Below, one piece after another: positions 55,205 through 64,000 of a DNA stretch of 64,000 nucleotides. The notes below the pieces were generated by a model. That model saw only the letters and a list, made by a program, of their open reading frames with translations. It was not told the origin of the DNA and ran no database searches. The stretch comes from Bradyrhizobium sp. CCBAU 051011. GTDB taxonomy: Bacteria; Pseudomonadota; Alphaproteobacteria; Rhizobiales; Xanthobacteraceae. Location: the NCBI RefSeq assembly GCF_009930815.1, contig NZ_CP022222.1, forward strand, positions 5,684,501 to 5,748,500, read 5' to 3'. The number at the start of each line of letters is the position of its first letter. Within the stretch, counting starts at the first letter, position 1. The translations under genes were made by a program, and so were the position numbers.

Positions 55205-56053
55205 ATGGAAACGGCTCCGGCGATTGCAAACGCGCCGACGCTGGCGAAGCGTGCCCACAACATCCGCCGCAACGCGCTGAGGATGGGCGAAATCCAGGGC
55301 CAAGGTTATATAGCGCAGGCGCTTGACATCGCCGACGTGCTTGCCGTCGCTTACTTCCACGCCATGCATTACCGGCCGGAGGAGCCGTCCTGGGAGGGAC
55401 GGGATCGCTTCCTGCTCTCGAACGGTCACTATGCCATCGCGCTCTATGCAGCCTTGATCGAGGCCGGCGTCATCCCGGAAGCAGAGCTCGATACCTATGG
55501 CAGCGACGAAAGCCGTCTGCCGATGTCCGGCATGGCCTCCTACACGCCCGGCATGGAGATGTCGGGCGGATCGCTCGGGCTGGGTATAAGCATCGCCGTC
55601 GGCATGGCACTCGGGCTGAAGCGCAAGAGCTCCAGCGCGCGGGTCTACACGGTGTTCTCCGACGGCGAGCTCGACGAAGGCTCCGTCTGGGAAGGGATCA
55701 TGTCCGCAGCTCACCACAAGCTTGACAACCTGATCGCCATCGTCGACGTCAACAACCAGCAGGCCGACGGTCCTTCGACGGAAATGATGGCGTTCGAGCC
55801 GCTGGTGGACAAGCTCAACGCATTCGGTTGGTTCGTGCAGCGCGTGGATGGTAACGACCTCGATGCAGTGGTGGCGGCATTCGATGCCGCCAAGTCCCAC
55901 GCCGAGGCGAGGCCCCGTATCCTCGTTGCCGACACGCTGATGGGCAAAGGCGTTCCGTTCCTGGAGCAGCGGGAGAAGAACCACTTCATTCGTGTCGAGC
56001 TGCACGAATGGCAACTCGCGCTTGGCGCGCTTGAAGCGGGGACGCAGTCATGA
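55205..56053 (+). CDS. Transketolase-like protein, N-terminal (ThDP-binding) subunit
   Basis: A 282-residue subunit. LSNGHYAIALYAALIEAG, PGMEMSGGSLGLGISIAVGM and VFSDGELDEGSVWEGIMSAA (GDGE-like ThDP/Mg site) mark transketolase domain 1. Together with the next protein it makes an alpha2beta2 two-carbon transfer enzyme with thiamine diphosphate. The ATG at 55205 follows GGAGG. It overlaps the partner gene by ATGA, ensuring equal supply. Confidence 0.93.
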   Translation: METAPAIANAPTLAKRAHNIRRNALRMGEIQGQGYIAQALDIADVLAVAYFHAMHYRPEEPSWEGRDRFLLSNGHYAIALYAALIEAGVIPEAELDTYGSDESRLPMSGMASYTPGMEMSGGSLGLGISIAVGMALGLKRKSSSARVYTVFSDGELDEGSVWEGIMSAAHHKLDNLIAIVDVNNQQADGPSTEMMAFEPLVDKLNAFGWFVQRVDGNDLDAVVAAFDAAKSHAEARPRILVADTLMGKGVPFLEQREKNHFIRVELHEWQLALGALEAGTQS

Positions 56054-57066
56054 ATACCACTGTATCAGCAACGCCGCCCGGCAAGCCGCGCCTGACCACC
56101 TCGGCCATGATCGCCTCGATCGCGGCCGAAGGACAAAGGACGAAGTCTGCGCCCTTCGGGCACGCGCTCGTCGAACTCGCGCGAAACCGCACCGACGTGA
56201 TTGGCATGACCGCCGATCTCGGCAAGTACACTGACCTGCACATCTTCGCCAAGGCATTCCCGGATCGGTACTACCAGATGGGCATGGCCGAGCAGCTGCT
56301 GTTCGGGGTCGCCTCGGGGCTGGCTGCCGAAGGCTTTACCCCCTTCGCCACGACATATGCGGTGTTTGCCTCTCGTCGCGCCTACGATTTCATCCACCAG
56401 ACGATTGCGGAGGAGGACCGCAACGTGAAGATCGTCTGCGCGCTGCCCGGTCTGACCTCCGGTTATGGCCCGAGCCACCAGGCGGCCGAGGATCTCGCGC
56501 TATTCCGCGCGATGCCGAACATGACCGTGATCGATCCCTGCGACGCGCATGAGATCGAGCAACTGGTGCCTGCTATCGCCTCCCATCAAGGCCCGGCCTA
56601 TGTGCGGCTGCTGCGCGGCCAGGTGCCGGTGGTGCTTGACGAGTACGGCTACAAGTTCGAGCTTGGCAAGGCGGCCCTGATCCGGGAGGGCGGGGATGTC
56701 CTGATCATCTCGACCGGCATCATGACGATGCGCGCGCTCGAGGCCGCGAAGGAGTTGGCTGGTGACCGCGTGGATGCAGCGGTGCTGCACGTTCCCACCA
56801 TCAAGCCGCTCGATGCCGAGACGATTCTGCGCGAAGCCCGCAAACCCGGGCGACTGGTCGTGGTTGCTGAGAACCATACCGTGATCGGGGGCCTCGGAGA
56901 AGCCGTTGCCGGCTTATTGATGCGTTCCGGTGTTCATCCGGTGTTCCGTCAGATTGCATTGCCGGACGAATTTCTCGCCGCCGGTGCATTGCCGACCCTT
57001 CATGACAGATACGGAATTTCGACCCCGGAAGTGTCAAGGCAGATAAAGCATTGGCTAGGGCGTTGA
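56050..57066 (+). CDS. Transketolase-like protein, C-terminal (pyrimidine-binding) subunit
   Basis: A 338-residue partner: YYQMGMAEQLLFGVASGLAA holds the Glu that activates ThDP, GYGPSHQAAEDLALFRAMPN is the Pyr-domain block, and VVAENHTVIGGLGEAVAGLL belongs to the C-terminal domain. Split transketolases of this type occur with SDR enzymes in sugar or plant-derived polyol catabolism; the exact substrate is not given by the sequence. No kinase, isomerase or ABC importer accompanies them. Confidence 0.93.
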   Translation: MNTTVSATPPGKPRLTTSAMIASIAAEGQRTKSAPFGHALVELARNRTDVIGMTADLGKYTDLHIFAKAFPDRYYQMGMAEQLLFGVASGLAAEGFTPFATTYAVFASRRAYDFIHQTIAEEDRNVKIVCALPGLTSGYGPSHQAAEDLALFRAMPNMTVIDPCDAHEIEQLVPAIASHQGPAYVRLLRGQVPVVLDEYGYKFELGKAALIREGGDVLIISTGIMTMRALEAAKELAGDRVDAAVLHVPTIKPLDAETILREARKPGRLVVVAENHTVIGGLGEAVAGLLMRSGVHPVFRQIALPDEFLAAGALPTLHDRYGISTPEVSRQIKHWLGR

Positions 57067-57668
57067 GGTTCGAGGCGCCGCTTCACAGCAGGCTTCGGCA
57101 ACATAGTCGCTTCGCAGCTCCGCTGCGAGGATGACGGCTACCGCCTATGGCCGGCCTTCGAGTTCCGGTAAAGAAGAGATCAACGGACGGACCAGCTCCA
57201 CACCGCGGATCGCAGCTTCACTCCTGCCTCAAGGTCCGCCGCATTGGCTGCACCCATCGCCATCTCCCCAAAAAAGACCTTCCAATTGCATCAACCATTC
57301 CGCTGCGCTTTCCGTCCAAAACTGAGCACCTTAGACTTGGCATCGATTGGGGCCGCGAAAGAGGGTGCCGCTTGGAAATCGGAGATCTCCAGTCGCTTCG
57401 TACTTGGGTGTACTCGCGAATCTGTGGACGTTTGACTGACAATTGGCACTAACTATTGTTCCTCTCAGTTTTGGCAGGTCGACTTAAATTCCCCGGCGTT
57501 CTACATTACAGATTGATCACGGCAGACAGAGTTTGAAATGGCAGTAAAAGCGACCCAATCGCGCTCTTTGCGTCAACGCGCCATCAGGAGTTGCGATGTT
57601 CATAGTTTCTGTGAAGTGCAACGCACCTACGCGCTGCGCTCGCGCAGATCTTTCTCCGGCTTTCCCCG
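57067..57668. other. No recognisable gene
   Basis: A 600-bp spacer after the transketolase operon. A hairpin TCGCAGC-TCC-GCTGCGA lies at 57112-57128 (possible weak terminator). Nothing else is supported. Confidence 0.45.
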
Positions 57669-58808
57669 ATGATGTCGGTGGATCGCCCGGCCGCCCGGCT
57701 CGCGACGCGCCTTGCATTTTTCGTCGCCGGCTTTGGCATCGCGGGCTGGGCGCCCCTGGTGCCGTTCGCGAAAGACCGGATGGCGGTCGATGAGGGAGTC
57801 CTCGGCTTTTTGCTGCTCTGCCTCGGAGTCGGCTCCGTCGTCGCGATGATCGTGACCGGTGTGTTGAGCGCGCGCTACGGCAGTAGGCCGATCATCCTGA
57901 TTGGCGGGTTCGGCCTTGCCCTCATCCTGCCGTGGCTCGCGCTTGCTGGTACACCTCTGGCGCTTGGGGCTGCGTTGTTTGCCTTCGGCGCCTTGCTTGG
58001 CTCTTTCGATCTGGCCGTGAATATCCATGCGGTCGAAGTGGAACGTGCAGCGAAGCGGCCGCTGATGTCCGGCTTTCATGCACAATTCAGCATTGGCGGC
58101 GTTGCCGGTTCTGGGGGGATGACCGCTTTGCTCTCGCTCGGCGCTGGCGCCTTCGCATCAACTTTGATCTGCTCGGCCCTTATGGCGATAGCTATGCTGC
58201 TGGCCTGCCCGCGATTGCTCCGAACCGCGCAGGCCCAGCAGGTGCCCTTGTTGGTCATGCCACACAACACGGTGCTGCTGCTCGCAATGCTTGCGGCAAT
58301 CACTTTTCTCGTGGAAGGCGCGATGCTCGATTGGAGTGCTTTGCTGCTCGTGGGCAGAGGTCTCGTCCCGGAGGCGCAGGGTGGTCTCGGCTACATGTTG
58401 TTCTCTATTGCCATGACGGTCGGTCGTCTCCGTGGCGATGCCATCGTGGCGCGCGTCGGCGACCGCGCCACGCTGGTGTTTGGCAGTCTACTGGCGGTAG
58501 CGGGCTTCGCGGTCCTGCTGACCGCCGTGGGCGCAGCCTTCGCCATGGCGGGCTTGCTGCTCATCGGCCTCGGGGCGTCGAACCTGGTGCCAGTCCTGTT
58601 CCGCCGGGCTGGCACGCAGAAAGCGATGCCCGCCAGCCTTGCGATCGGTGCGATCAACACGGCTGGCTATGCTGGCGTCCTCCTCGGACCTGCTGGCATT
58701 GGCTTCCTCGCCAAGTTCGCTGGATTGCCGAGCGCATTTGCGATATTGGCGGCACTCATGTGTCTAGTCACGCTGTCGGCGCACAGCGTGACGCTGGAAA
58801 TACCGTGA
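57669..58808 (+). CDS. MFS transporter (YbjJ-like)
   Basis: A 379-residue twelve-helix transporter. FFVAGFGIAGWAPLVPFAKD, GVLGFLLLCLGVGSVVAMIV and RYGSRPIILIGGFGLA (MFS loop 2-3) are at the N-terminus. FDLAVNIHAVEVERAAKRPL and SGFHAQFSIGGVAG fit YbjJ-type sugar/drug transporters, and DWSALLLVGRGL opens the second half. It lies 600 bp after the transketolase operon and may carry its substrate. Start at ATG 57669 or the next ATG. Confidence 0.88.
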   Translation: MMSVDRPAARLATRLAFFVAGFGIAGWAPLVPFAKDRMAVDEGVLGFLLLCLGVGSVVAMIVTGVLSARYGSRPIILIGGFGLALILPWLALAGTPLALGAALFAFGALLGSFDLAVNIHAVEVERAAKRPLMSGFHAQFSIGGVAGSGGMTALLSLGAGAFASTLICSALMAIAMLLACPRLLRTAQAQQVPLLVMPHNTVLLLAMLAAITFLVEGAMLDWSALLLVGRGLVPEAQGGLGYMLFSIAMTVGRLRGDAIVARVGDRATLVFGSLLAVAGFAVLLTAVGAAFAMAGLLLIGLGASNLVPVLFRRAGTQKAMPASLAIGAINTAGYAGVLLGPAGIGFLAKFAGLPSAFAILAALMCLVTLSAHSVTLEIP

Positions 58809-59210
58809 AGAGGAGGCGATGGTTCCACACGAGCAACTCGGCAAGATGGTGCGAGTGGGCTCGTGCGCCTCTCAGCGCCTGTGATTCGCGGCCCTTCTAC
58901 ATGCATCAATCTGTCTTCAGGCAATTCTCCAGATGAGAGAGCCCACGCAAGTGAGCTGATGAGGGTCCGCGCGCGCAACACGGCACGCCGCTTAACGGCG
59001 CATGGCGCAAGTTACTGTCGACAAAACCAGGCGAGACCCCGTCCCTCGTATGCGAGAAAGGATCTGCGACAGTAGATCGATTAGCCTCCACGGCTCCTTA
59101 CTTCGAACGCGATTTCTTGAAAAGAGCCAGTCTCGAGAATCTGAACGAGGCGATAGCTGGAGTTTCTTCCTGACAGCGGGCAGGGTGTGCGTCATGAAAC
59201 AGGAGAGAGA
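58809..59210. other. No recognisable gene
   Basis: About 400 bp before the first IS3 remnant; I see nothing in it. Confidence 0.45.
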
Positions 59211-59640
59211 ATGAGCAGGCGAGCTCGTTGGAACCACTCAGCGGCCTTCAAAGGTCAAGGTTGCATTTGCCGCCACCATTGGCGATCGGACGTTAGCTCA
59301 ACTGCCGGAGCATTTGAGCGTCCACCCCAATCAGATCACGTCGTGGAAAGCTCGAAGGTGGCGGCGCCGATTGTTCGGCCCTCGTTGAGGCCATGGGGCA
59401 GGGCCACGCGTCGTTGAAGTGAAGTCGCTGCATGCCAGATCGGCGGGCTGATACTGGAGAACGATTTCTTAGAAGGAAGGCTCAGCAAAGCGGGCCTGCT
59501 GAGCGCAGAACGATGATCGACCGTGCACACGAGCTGCCGATCAGCCGGCAGCGGAAGCTCTGAACATCAGCCGGGCTAGCGCCTACTACCTGCCGGTAGC
59601 CGATCTAGGTCACCGCTGCGGCCGGTTCAGATTTGAACCT
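59211..59640 (+). pseudogene. IS3-family transposase OrfA plus start of OrfB, decayed
   Basis: ATG 59211 after AGGAGAGAGA begins MSRRARWNHSAAFKG, then in other frames TLAQLPEHLSVHPNQITSWK, GADCSALVEAMGQGHASLK, LILENDFLEGRLSKAGLLSA, followed by MIDRAHELPISRQRKL, the first residues of OrfB. These are the HTH and leucine-zipper parts of a small IS3-type OrfA. At least three shifts or stops break it, and the DDE core is absent. Confidence 0.72.
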
Positions 59641-59779
59641 CCCCGGCAACAGGCGTCAAATTTCAGGCATTTCAGATCGGACAAGAGCTGCGCGTGATTG
59701 CCCGCGTAAGGGTGTTGGCTCAGGACGTTGTGTGGGATGAATGAAAATCAGATCTCATGCGTAATCCATGCGTTCATTT

Positions 59780-60500
59780 AGACGTGATTTATCCGCGCCG
59801 CATCCAACACCCGATCAATTGGCAGTTGGCACTTGCACTGCCCAACCGTCGATCTTTCGGCTGAAGAGGTCCATGATGCCTGCCAGATACAGAGCCTTCC
59901 GTCGTCGGGATGTACGTGATATTGGCAAGCCAGACCCGGTTCGAGTCTGCAGTGGTGAAGTCAAGCGCGATCACGTTTGCGATCGGCAGATCGTGGCAAT
60001 TGTCCGTGGTGCGGACCCGACGTGGCGGCGCCATGATCGAGCGAGTGCCATTCCTTCGTATCAGCCGTTCGACCCCGCCATGGCTGGCGCCGCGTCCCCG
60101 CGCCCGTAGGACAGGATGGACCCGAGGACAGCCATACGGCTGTCAACTCTCGCGATGACCTGCCGGATCTCGGCCAGCAGCACGGCATTGGAAGTTGCTC
60201 GAGGCTCGCGCCAGGCGTAATAACTGGCTGTCGAATCCTCGAGTACGGCACACATCAGCCGTACCGGATAGCTGTCGCGGTGGTCCTCAATGAAGCGGGT
60301 TTCCGGCAAAGATCGCGATCGACTTTTCAAAATGTCGCGCTCCATGCGCAGCCGCTCGTTCTCCTGGCGCAGCTTAGCGATCTCTGAAGGCTGGTCCGCC
60401 GACATCGGCGCCGCGCCGCCGATGCCTGCTCCTGCCGGACATCCACCCAGTGTCGCAGCACCGAATCGCGCAGCCCGAACCCCTTGGCCGACCCAATCGA
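59780..60500 (-). pseudogene. IS3-family transposase (second element), decayed
   Basis: The minus strand reads PSEIAKLRQENERLRMERDI (OrfA zipper), then RFIEDHRDSYPVRLMCAVLE and YYAWREPRATSNAVLLAEIR (OrfB start). After shifts and a deletion come ALDFTTADSNRVWLANITYI and P with the first catalytic Asp region (D-x-TY). It is a different IS3 member from the one at 59211 and lies in opposite orientation. Ends are not recognisable. Confidence 0.75.
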
Positions 60501-60509
60501 TCAACTAGT

Positions 60510-61243
60510 CGATATCGCCAGTTTACAGCCTGGCGCTTGAGTCCTCCGTGAACGATCGACGTGGATGTTCTGACTTTCAACACGTCCGGGCTCTCTGAGC
60601 CTACTACAGGTGTCCACTCATTCGGAGGAGGTTCACTGGGGCTTGAGTCGGTTTGCGCAGAGATGGACGCGCTGGAGCAGACTTCCCGGTTACCATACAT
60701 GGAGAAACTCAGGCACAGGATGGGCATCTATTCCGTCCCGTCCCGCAGCGGCTCATTCAGCGCATTGCGGACGCTTTCCACGCCGCGCGTCTCGCTTAGG
60801 GAATCGACTGGGCAACAGTAGTAACGGTAAAATTCGCGCGCGACCTGAAGCGGAAGACTCGGGCGTTAGCATCGCGATTTGCTCGACGGAGCACAGCGAA
60901 CCAGCCTAGTAGGTGCCTTGCGGGTCTTCACGGCAGTATAACTTGGCGGTTGCGGACAACTCCGATGCGCGCTCGCGCTGCTTCCAGTGGCCGAGGTACG
61001 ATGAGCACGGTGGGTGCGCGCCTTTGGCGTTCAACCAATTTAGGTAGCTGTCCTGACGGGGTTTTCGAGGATAGCATGCGGTGCACCTTGGCTGCCACGG
61101 AAGGAGGGGCGCTTCATGAATGGAAGTTGGCGGCGCGTGATACCGAAAGCAAGGAGAGGGCTTAATTTTCTGCAGCGTTCCCCGCTCTCCAAAACAAGCC
61201 GAGCCAAGGGCGAGCAGCTGGTGCAAAGCAGGGAGGATATCAA
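60510..61243. other. No recognisable gene
   Basis: One plus-strand frame from 60561 to 60821 is open (MDVLTFNTSGLSEPTTGVHS) but has no known motif or ribosome site. Nothing else is supported. Confidence 0.4.
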
Positions 61244-61480
61244 ATGTCTAGTGCTGATCCCGTCATCATCAGAACTGCACAGGCGCACCGTTGCACCGCT
61301 GACGGCAGCGCTTGTTATGTGTCGTCAGGCACGCCCTGGTCGCCGCTGGAAGTGCTCGATGTCTATGAGGATTTTCACCACTTGCTCTATCCCAACACGG
61401 GAAGCGGAGCGTGTCAGGCGAAGAGGGTCACCTCCGATGAACGCCTGAAAAAGATCTACGGCGTGAGCAGAGACGCATGA
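61244..61480 (+). CDS. Small protein of unknown function (first of a coupled pair)
   Basis: A 78-residue polar protein. ATG 61244 follows GGAGGA at good spacing. It contains PLEVLDVYEDFHHLLYPNTG and ends SDERLKKIYGVSRDA. No signal, membrane helix or known domain is seen. The stop overlaps the next start as ATGA, which argues that both are real, translated genes. Confidence 0.55.
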   Translation: MSSADPVIIRTAQAHRCTADGSACYVSSGTPWSPLEVLDVYEDFHHLLYPNTGSGACQAKRVTSDERLKKIYGVSRDA

Positions 61481-61695
61481 AGTGGAGGTATGAGGCGCCC
61501 GCCGGAACGGCTGAGATTATTCTCCTCCCGGATGGATGCGCCCTCGTGTTTGACGGTCAGGTTTTAGGGAAATACGCTACCGCTGCGAAGGCCGCAGAAG
61601 AACTATCGAACGGCACATGCCACTGGCCCTCCGCTGGAGACCCAACGGAGATGAACATCCCCAAAGAGCTGGCCCAATGGCAACGAGTTCTGTAG
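61477..61695 (+). CDS. Small protein of unknown function (second of a coupled pair)
   Basis: A 72-residue protein: MKWRYEAPAGTAEIILLPDG, ALVFDGQVLGKYATAAKAAE and ELSNGTCHWPSAGDP look like a small beta-sheet fold followed by a helix. It overlaps the preceding gene by four bases. No family known to me. A CT microsatellite begins 21 bp after the stop. Confidence 0.55.
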   Translation: MKWRYEAPAGTAEIILLPDGCALVFDGQVLGKYATAAKAAEELSNGTCHWPSAGDPTEMNIPKELAQWQRVL

Positions 61696-61714
61696 TGCGG
61701 CGCCGGGGCTCGAT

Positions 61715-61756
<42 letters not shown>

Positions 61757-62036
61757 ATAGTGCGTGTCGCCCAGGAAAGGCATTGAGAACAAAAGTGGCG
61801 AGTAAATAAGAGGACAAGTCCTGCAGTTCCCATCCGTTATGGTGGTGACGCTGGGGAGCCTCCGATGGCCGATTCGATTTTCGAGAACAGCAGCGAGCTC
61901 ACAGCGTGCTCGACCCGTGTGTGTCAGGACCAAACCGGGATCTCCGGTTTGTGACGGCCTCCTCTCAGATGGGGTAGTTGATCAGCGCATCAACTTGCAT
62001 TCGAATTGGTTCGTCTTTCTACGTCGGGCGCAGACC

Positions 62037-62306
62037 ATGATTGAAATTTTCCGTCGAGATGCATTTGCGACACTTAAGCCGGGCATGAGTGTCATCGCCG
62101 AAGGGCGTCGCTGGGTCTGGCTAGACATGCGGGCTGGTGACCGTGTGCAGCTGCGCTGCGAACTCACAGGTGAGCGCGCTTGGCTTGCTACAAGCGCTGT
62201 CGAGATCGCTACGGCGCACTGGGATCTGAACCATCCTGTGGTCAAAGAAGCGGGGCGTTCTCGTGCGGACGTCCGGCATCACTTTGCGAAAAAATCGAAA
62301 CGATAA
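62037..62306 (+). CDS. Small basic protein of unknown function
   Basis: An 89-residue protein starting MIEIFRRDAFATLKPGMSVI. The first 60 residues form alternating strands (RRWVWLDMRAGDRVQLRCEL), and the tail is helical and basic (HHFAKKSKR). No ribosome site is strong and no named family is apparent, but composition is protein-like. Confidence 0.45.
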   Translation: MIEIFRRDAFATLKPGMSVIAEGRRWVWLDMRAGDRVQLRCELTGERAWLATSAVEIATAHWDLNHPVVKEAGRSRADVRHHFAKKSKR

Positions 62307-62702
62307 ACGTCGCTCCATTCGCAGTCGAGGCACGCGCGGTCCGACGCAAGGTGGATCACGTGCTGCAGAGTTGTGGGCGCGTTGGCTGTTGCGCTTTAGG
62401 AGGTAGCTGCCGAGATGAGACGAGAAAGGGTGAGTCATTCATCCGAGGTCGATTGATGAAACCAGAAGCGCGAACCAGCGGGAGGTTTGTTGTACTGCAT
62501 GCGCGGCCGAACCGTTGGTGCGATGTTAAAGCGTGCCCAGGGCAGGATCGGGCGCGCAAATGGTCAGGACGCTATGCTAGCTTCAAATGGAATGGCTACA
62601 TCAGGTGGTCGCAGGCCCGCACCATTTGGCGGCCGGGCAACATCGACGCTTGTCGAGAAACGCGCCAAGCAGCCATATGACTTTTAAGCAAAAGGAGGAG
62701 TT

Positions 62703-62762
62703 ATGCTGCATATTCACCGATTCAATGAATTCTGCATTGAGTGGCGTCACCTTTCCTTTTGA
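62703..62762 (+). CDS. Very short reading frame behind a perfect ribosome site
   Basis: AAAGGAGGAG lies directly before ATG 62703, which encodes 19 residues (MLHIHRFNEFCIEWRHLSF). Either a leader-type peptide or the truncated start of a lost gene. Confidence 0.25.
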   Translation: MLHIHRFNEFCIEWRHLSF

Positions 62763-64000
62763 GATGTGCTTGGAAGCTGCCTATGCGCTTTTACTATAGT
62801 CGTCGGTTTGGCTATTAGCCGGGGATTGTAACTTATGGTCGGCGAGCACTTCCCTGGAACATCGGCGGATGCGACGGTCATGCTATCATCATTCGCGTTC
62901 CGATCGAGATAGAATAGCCCTTGCCTCAAGAGTATCGGCGCGCGTGTTAACTTGTCGAACTTATCGCTGAGATCAAAGACGAGCGATTCGACACTCGCCT
63001 GCTTGAGCTCAAGCGCGATCGCTAAAGTCAGCAGATCGAGCTCAATCGCATTTGCTGGCCAGCGGGGGCTTGTCGGCGTCGGAGGGTTCGCTTCGGCGCG
63101 CAATCAATTAATTTTTAGCGTGGAAGAATTGTGCAGATCGAGGAGCGAGCGGATTGCCGAAACGAAGGCGACTCAAGACACTGCGACCGCGCGCTTGCGG
63201 CAGGCGGACGCAGAATTCAGCGCGCAAACAGAGTAAGTACGCGCTGTGTGCTTAGGCCGTAACCTGGATCGAGCTCGTGCCCCATACGACGTGGCCCAGC
63301 ACGAACTGGAGAGTACGCAGCAGCGAGTCAATTATGTAGCGACGGAGCTGGCGCCGGCCCGCGCGCCGACGTATCTGTTGGCGAGTCTTACAATTGAGGC
63401 GCGCTTCTCAAGCCAACGTATTGGTGAGCTCGATCAACGTTTGGCCGAACGTAATGTTGACAAGGAGTAAGTGAAGATACGCATCATCCAGCTCGATTGG
63501 CAAATCGACGCGGAGCGTCTTCGTGTGAGTCGCTTAACCTCCGCCAACGCTCAATGCCGGCATTTCTGGCTTTGTCTGGGACATCCTGGTGGACGATGGC
63601 CATTACGCGCGACGCGGCGCCTCGTCTTAATCGACGACTACGAAACTGAGACGCAGCGGGGCTTCCGAGTCGCTCTACGATGGTATTTTTCGGCGCGCCG
63701 GCGCAATTCCGGCTGTTCGGCGTCGAGTGAGGACCGGGTCCTCCAAGCCGAATTGTGGTTTCATCAAACCGGATTCGCAAGCCTTGCGGTGGGTCCCACT
63801 CTGCAGCATCTGCAGCGCTTTGATGTCACGAGAACTTACTCGATCAGGCACAACAGCCCGATCTCGGCTGCGCCACACTGGCAGGGCCATTGTCGGTTTT
63901 GAGACAAGTATCGACCTGTTGATCGTCTCGCACATACTACAACGCACCTGCAACCTGAATTCTTGATGCGGCACGCCGCTTGCTTTGTTCGCGGCATCAT
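62763..64000. other. No intact gene; coiled-coil-like remnants
   Basis: The plus strand near 63110-63240 (CRSRSERIAETKATQDTATA) and 63246-63470 (YDVAQHELESTQQRVNYVAT) codes for short helical, coiled-coil-like stretches separated by stops. They may come from one decayed structural or exporter protein. I cannot assign a family. Confidence 0.35.

Noticed and set aside
54428-56014. A 528-codon frame on the minus strand
   Set aside because: It is antisense to the SDR and transketolase genes, is rich in Arg and His, and has no domain; a high-GC shadow.
59630-59655. A GGTTCA-GATT-TGAACC hairpin considered as a tRNA or terminator
   Set aside because: The stem is only six pairs, no T-run follows and no cloverleaf fits; it lies in IS3 debris.

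Overview
The window looks like accessory DNA from an alphaproteobacterium of the Bradyrhizobium / Rhodopseudomonas type. The evidence is high GC coding regions, FixK/FNR-type operators of the rhizobial form TTG(A/C)-N6-TCAA, protein families typical of that group (OpgC, DUF6064, DUF2269, a P1B-5 ATPase with a hemerythrin tail, BigR-type sulfur regulation), and a load of insertion sequences and decayed genes typical of rhizobial genomic islands. The genus is inferred from family composition; no rRNA or tRNA gene was found to confirm it.

Layout. (1) 1-802: the 3' part of an IS481-family element, whose intact second copy lies inverted at 24261-25308, so about 23.5 kb is bracketed by inverted IS copies. 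(2) 0.8-10.1 kb: a low-oxygen set with a cytochrome c, DUF2269 membrane protein, PNPOx-like flavoprotein, MDR oxidoreductase, zinc-ribbon protein, EF-hand protein, DUF6064 and OpgC, interspersed with remnants of an ethylbenzene-dehydrogenase-type haem domain, a PflA-type radical SAM enzyme and a second cytochrome c. (3) 9.9-21.9 kb: a copper and methylation cluster: His-rich secreted peptide facing CopA, cupredoxin, DUF2933 protein, ICMT-like membrane methyltransferase, decayed periplasmic protein, small membrane protein, frameshifted FNT channel, archaeal-type methionine adenosyltransferase, and an ABC-FtsX-HlyD exporter. (4) 22.3-32.4 kb: type B carboxylesterase, IS481, small secreted and membrane proteins, the P1B-5 (Nia-like) ATPase, DUF4336 and a second EF-hand protein. 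(5) 32.6-35.3 kb: a BigR-like sulfide/persulfide detoxification locus (persulfide dioxygenase, ArsR sensor, rhodanese, TauE/SafE exporter). (6) 35.5-48.2 kb: APC permease, BT1/MFS transporter, AraC regulators, envelope proteins (HdeB, DUF1254, SphA/MetA porin-like), DUF2721, and an XRE-SulP pair. (7) 49-53.3 kb: tyrosine integrase followed by heavily decayed genes. (8) 53.4-58.8 kb: intact LysR / SDR / split-transketolase operon and an MFS transporter. (9) 59-64 kb: IS3 remnants, a few small unknown genes and a (CT)19 microsatellite.

How it fits together. FixK/FNR-like dyads stand before many of the surviving genes between 1 and 33 kb, at spacings compatible with class II activation, and one dyad often serves divergent genes. 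The genes they precede deal with redox carriers, metal export (Cu, Ni/Fe) and envelope functions, so the first half reads as a micro-oxic regulon that is partly decaying. The least understood unit is the operon-like run at 13.4-21.9 kb, where an archaeal-type SAM synthase shares an apparent transcription unit with a membrane methyltransferase and a MacAB-like exporter.
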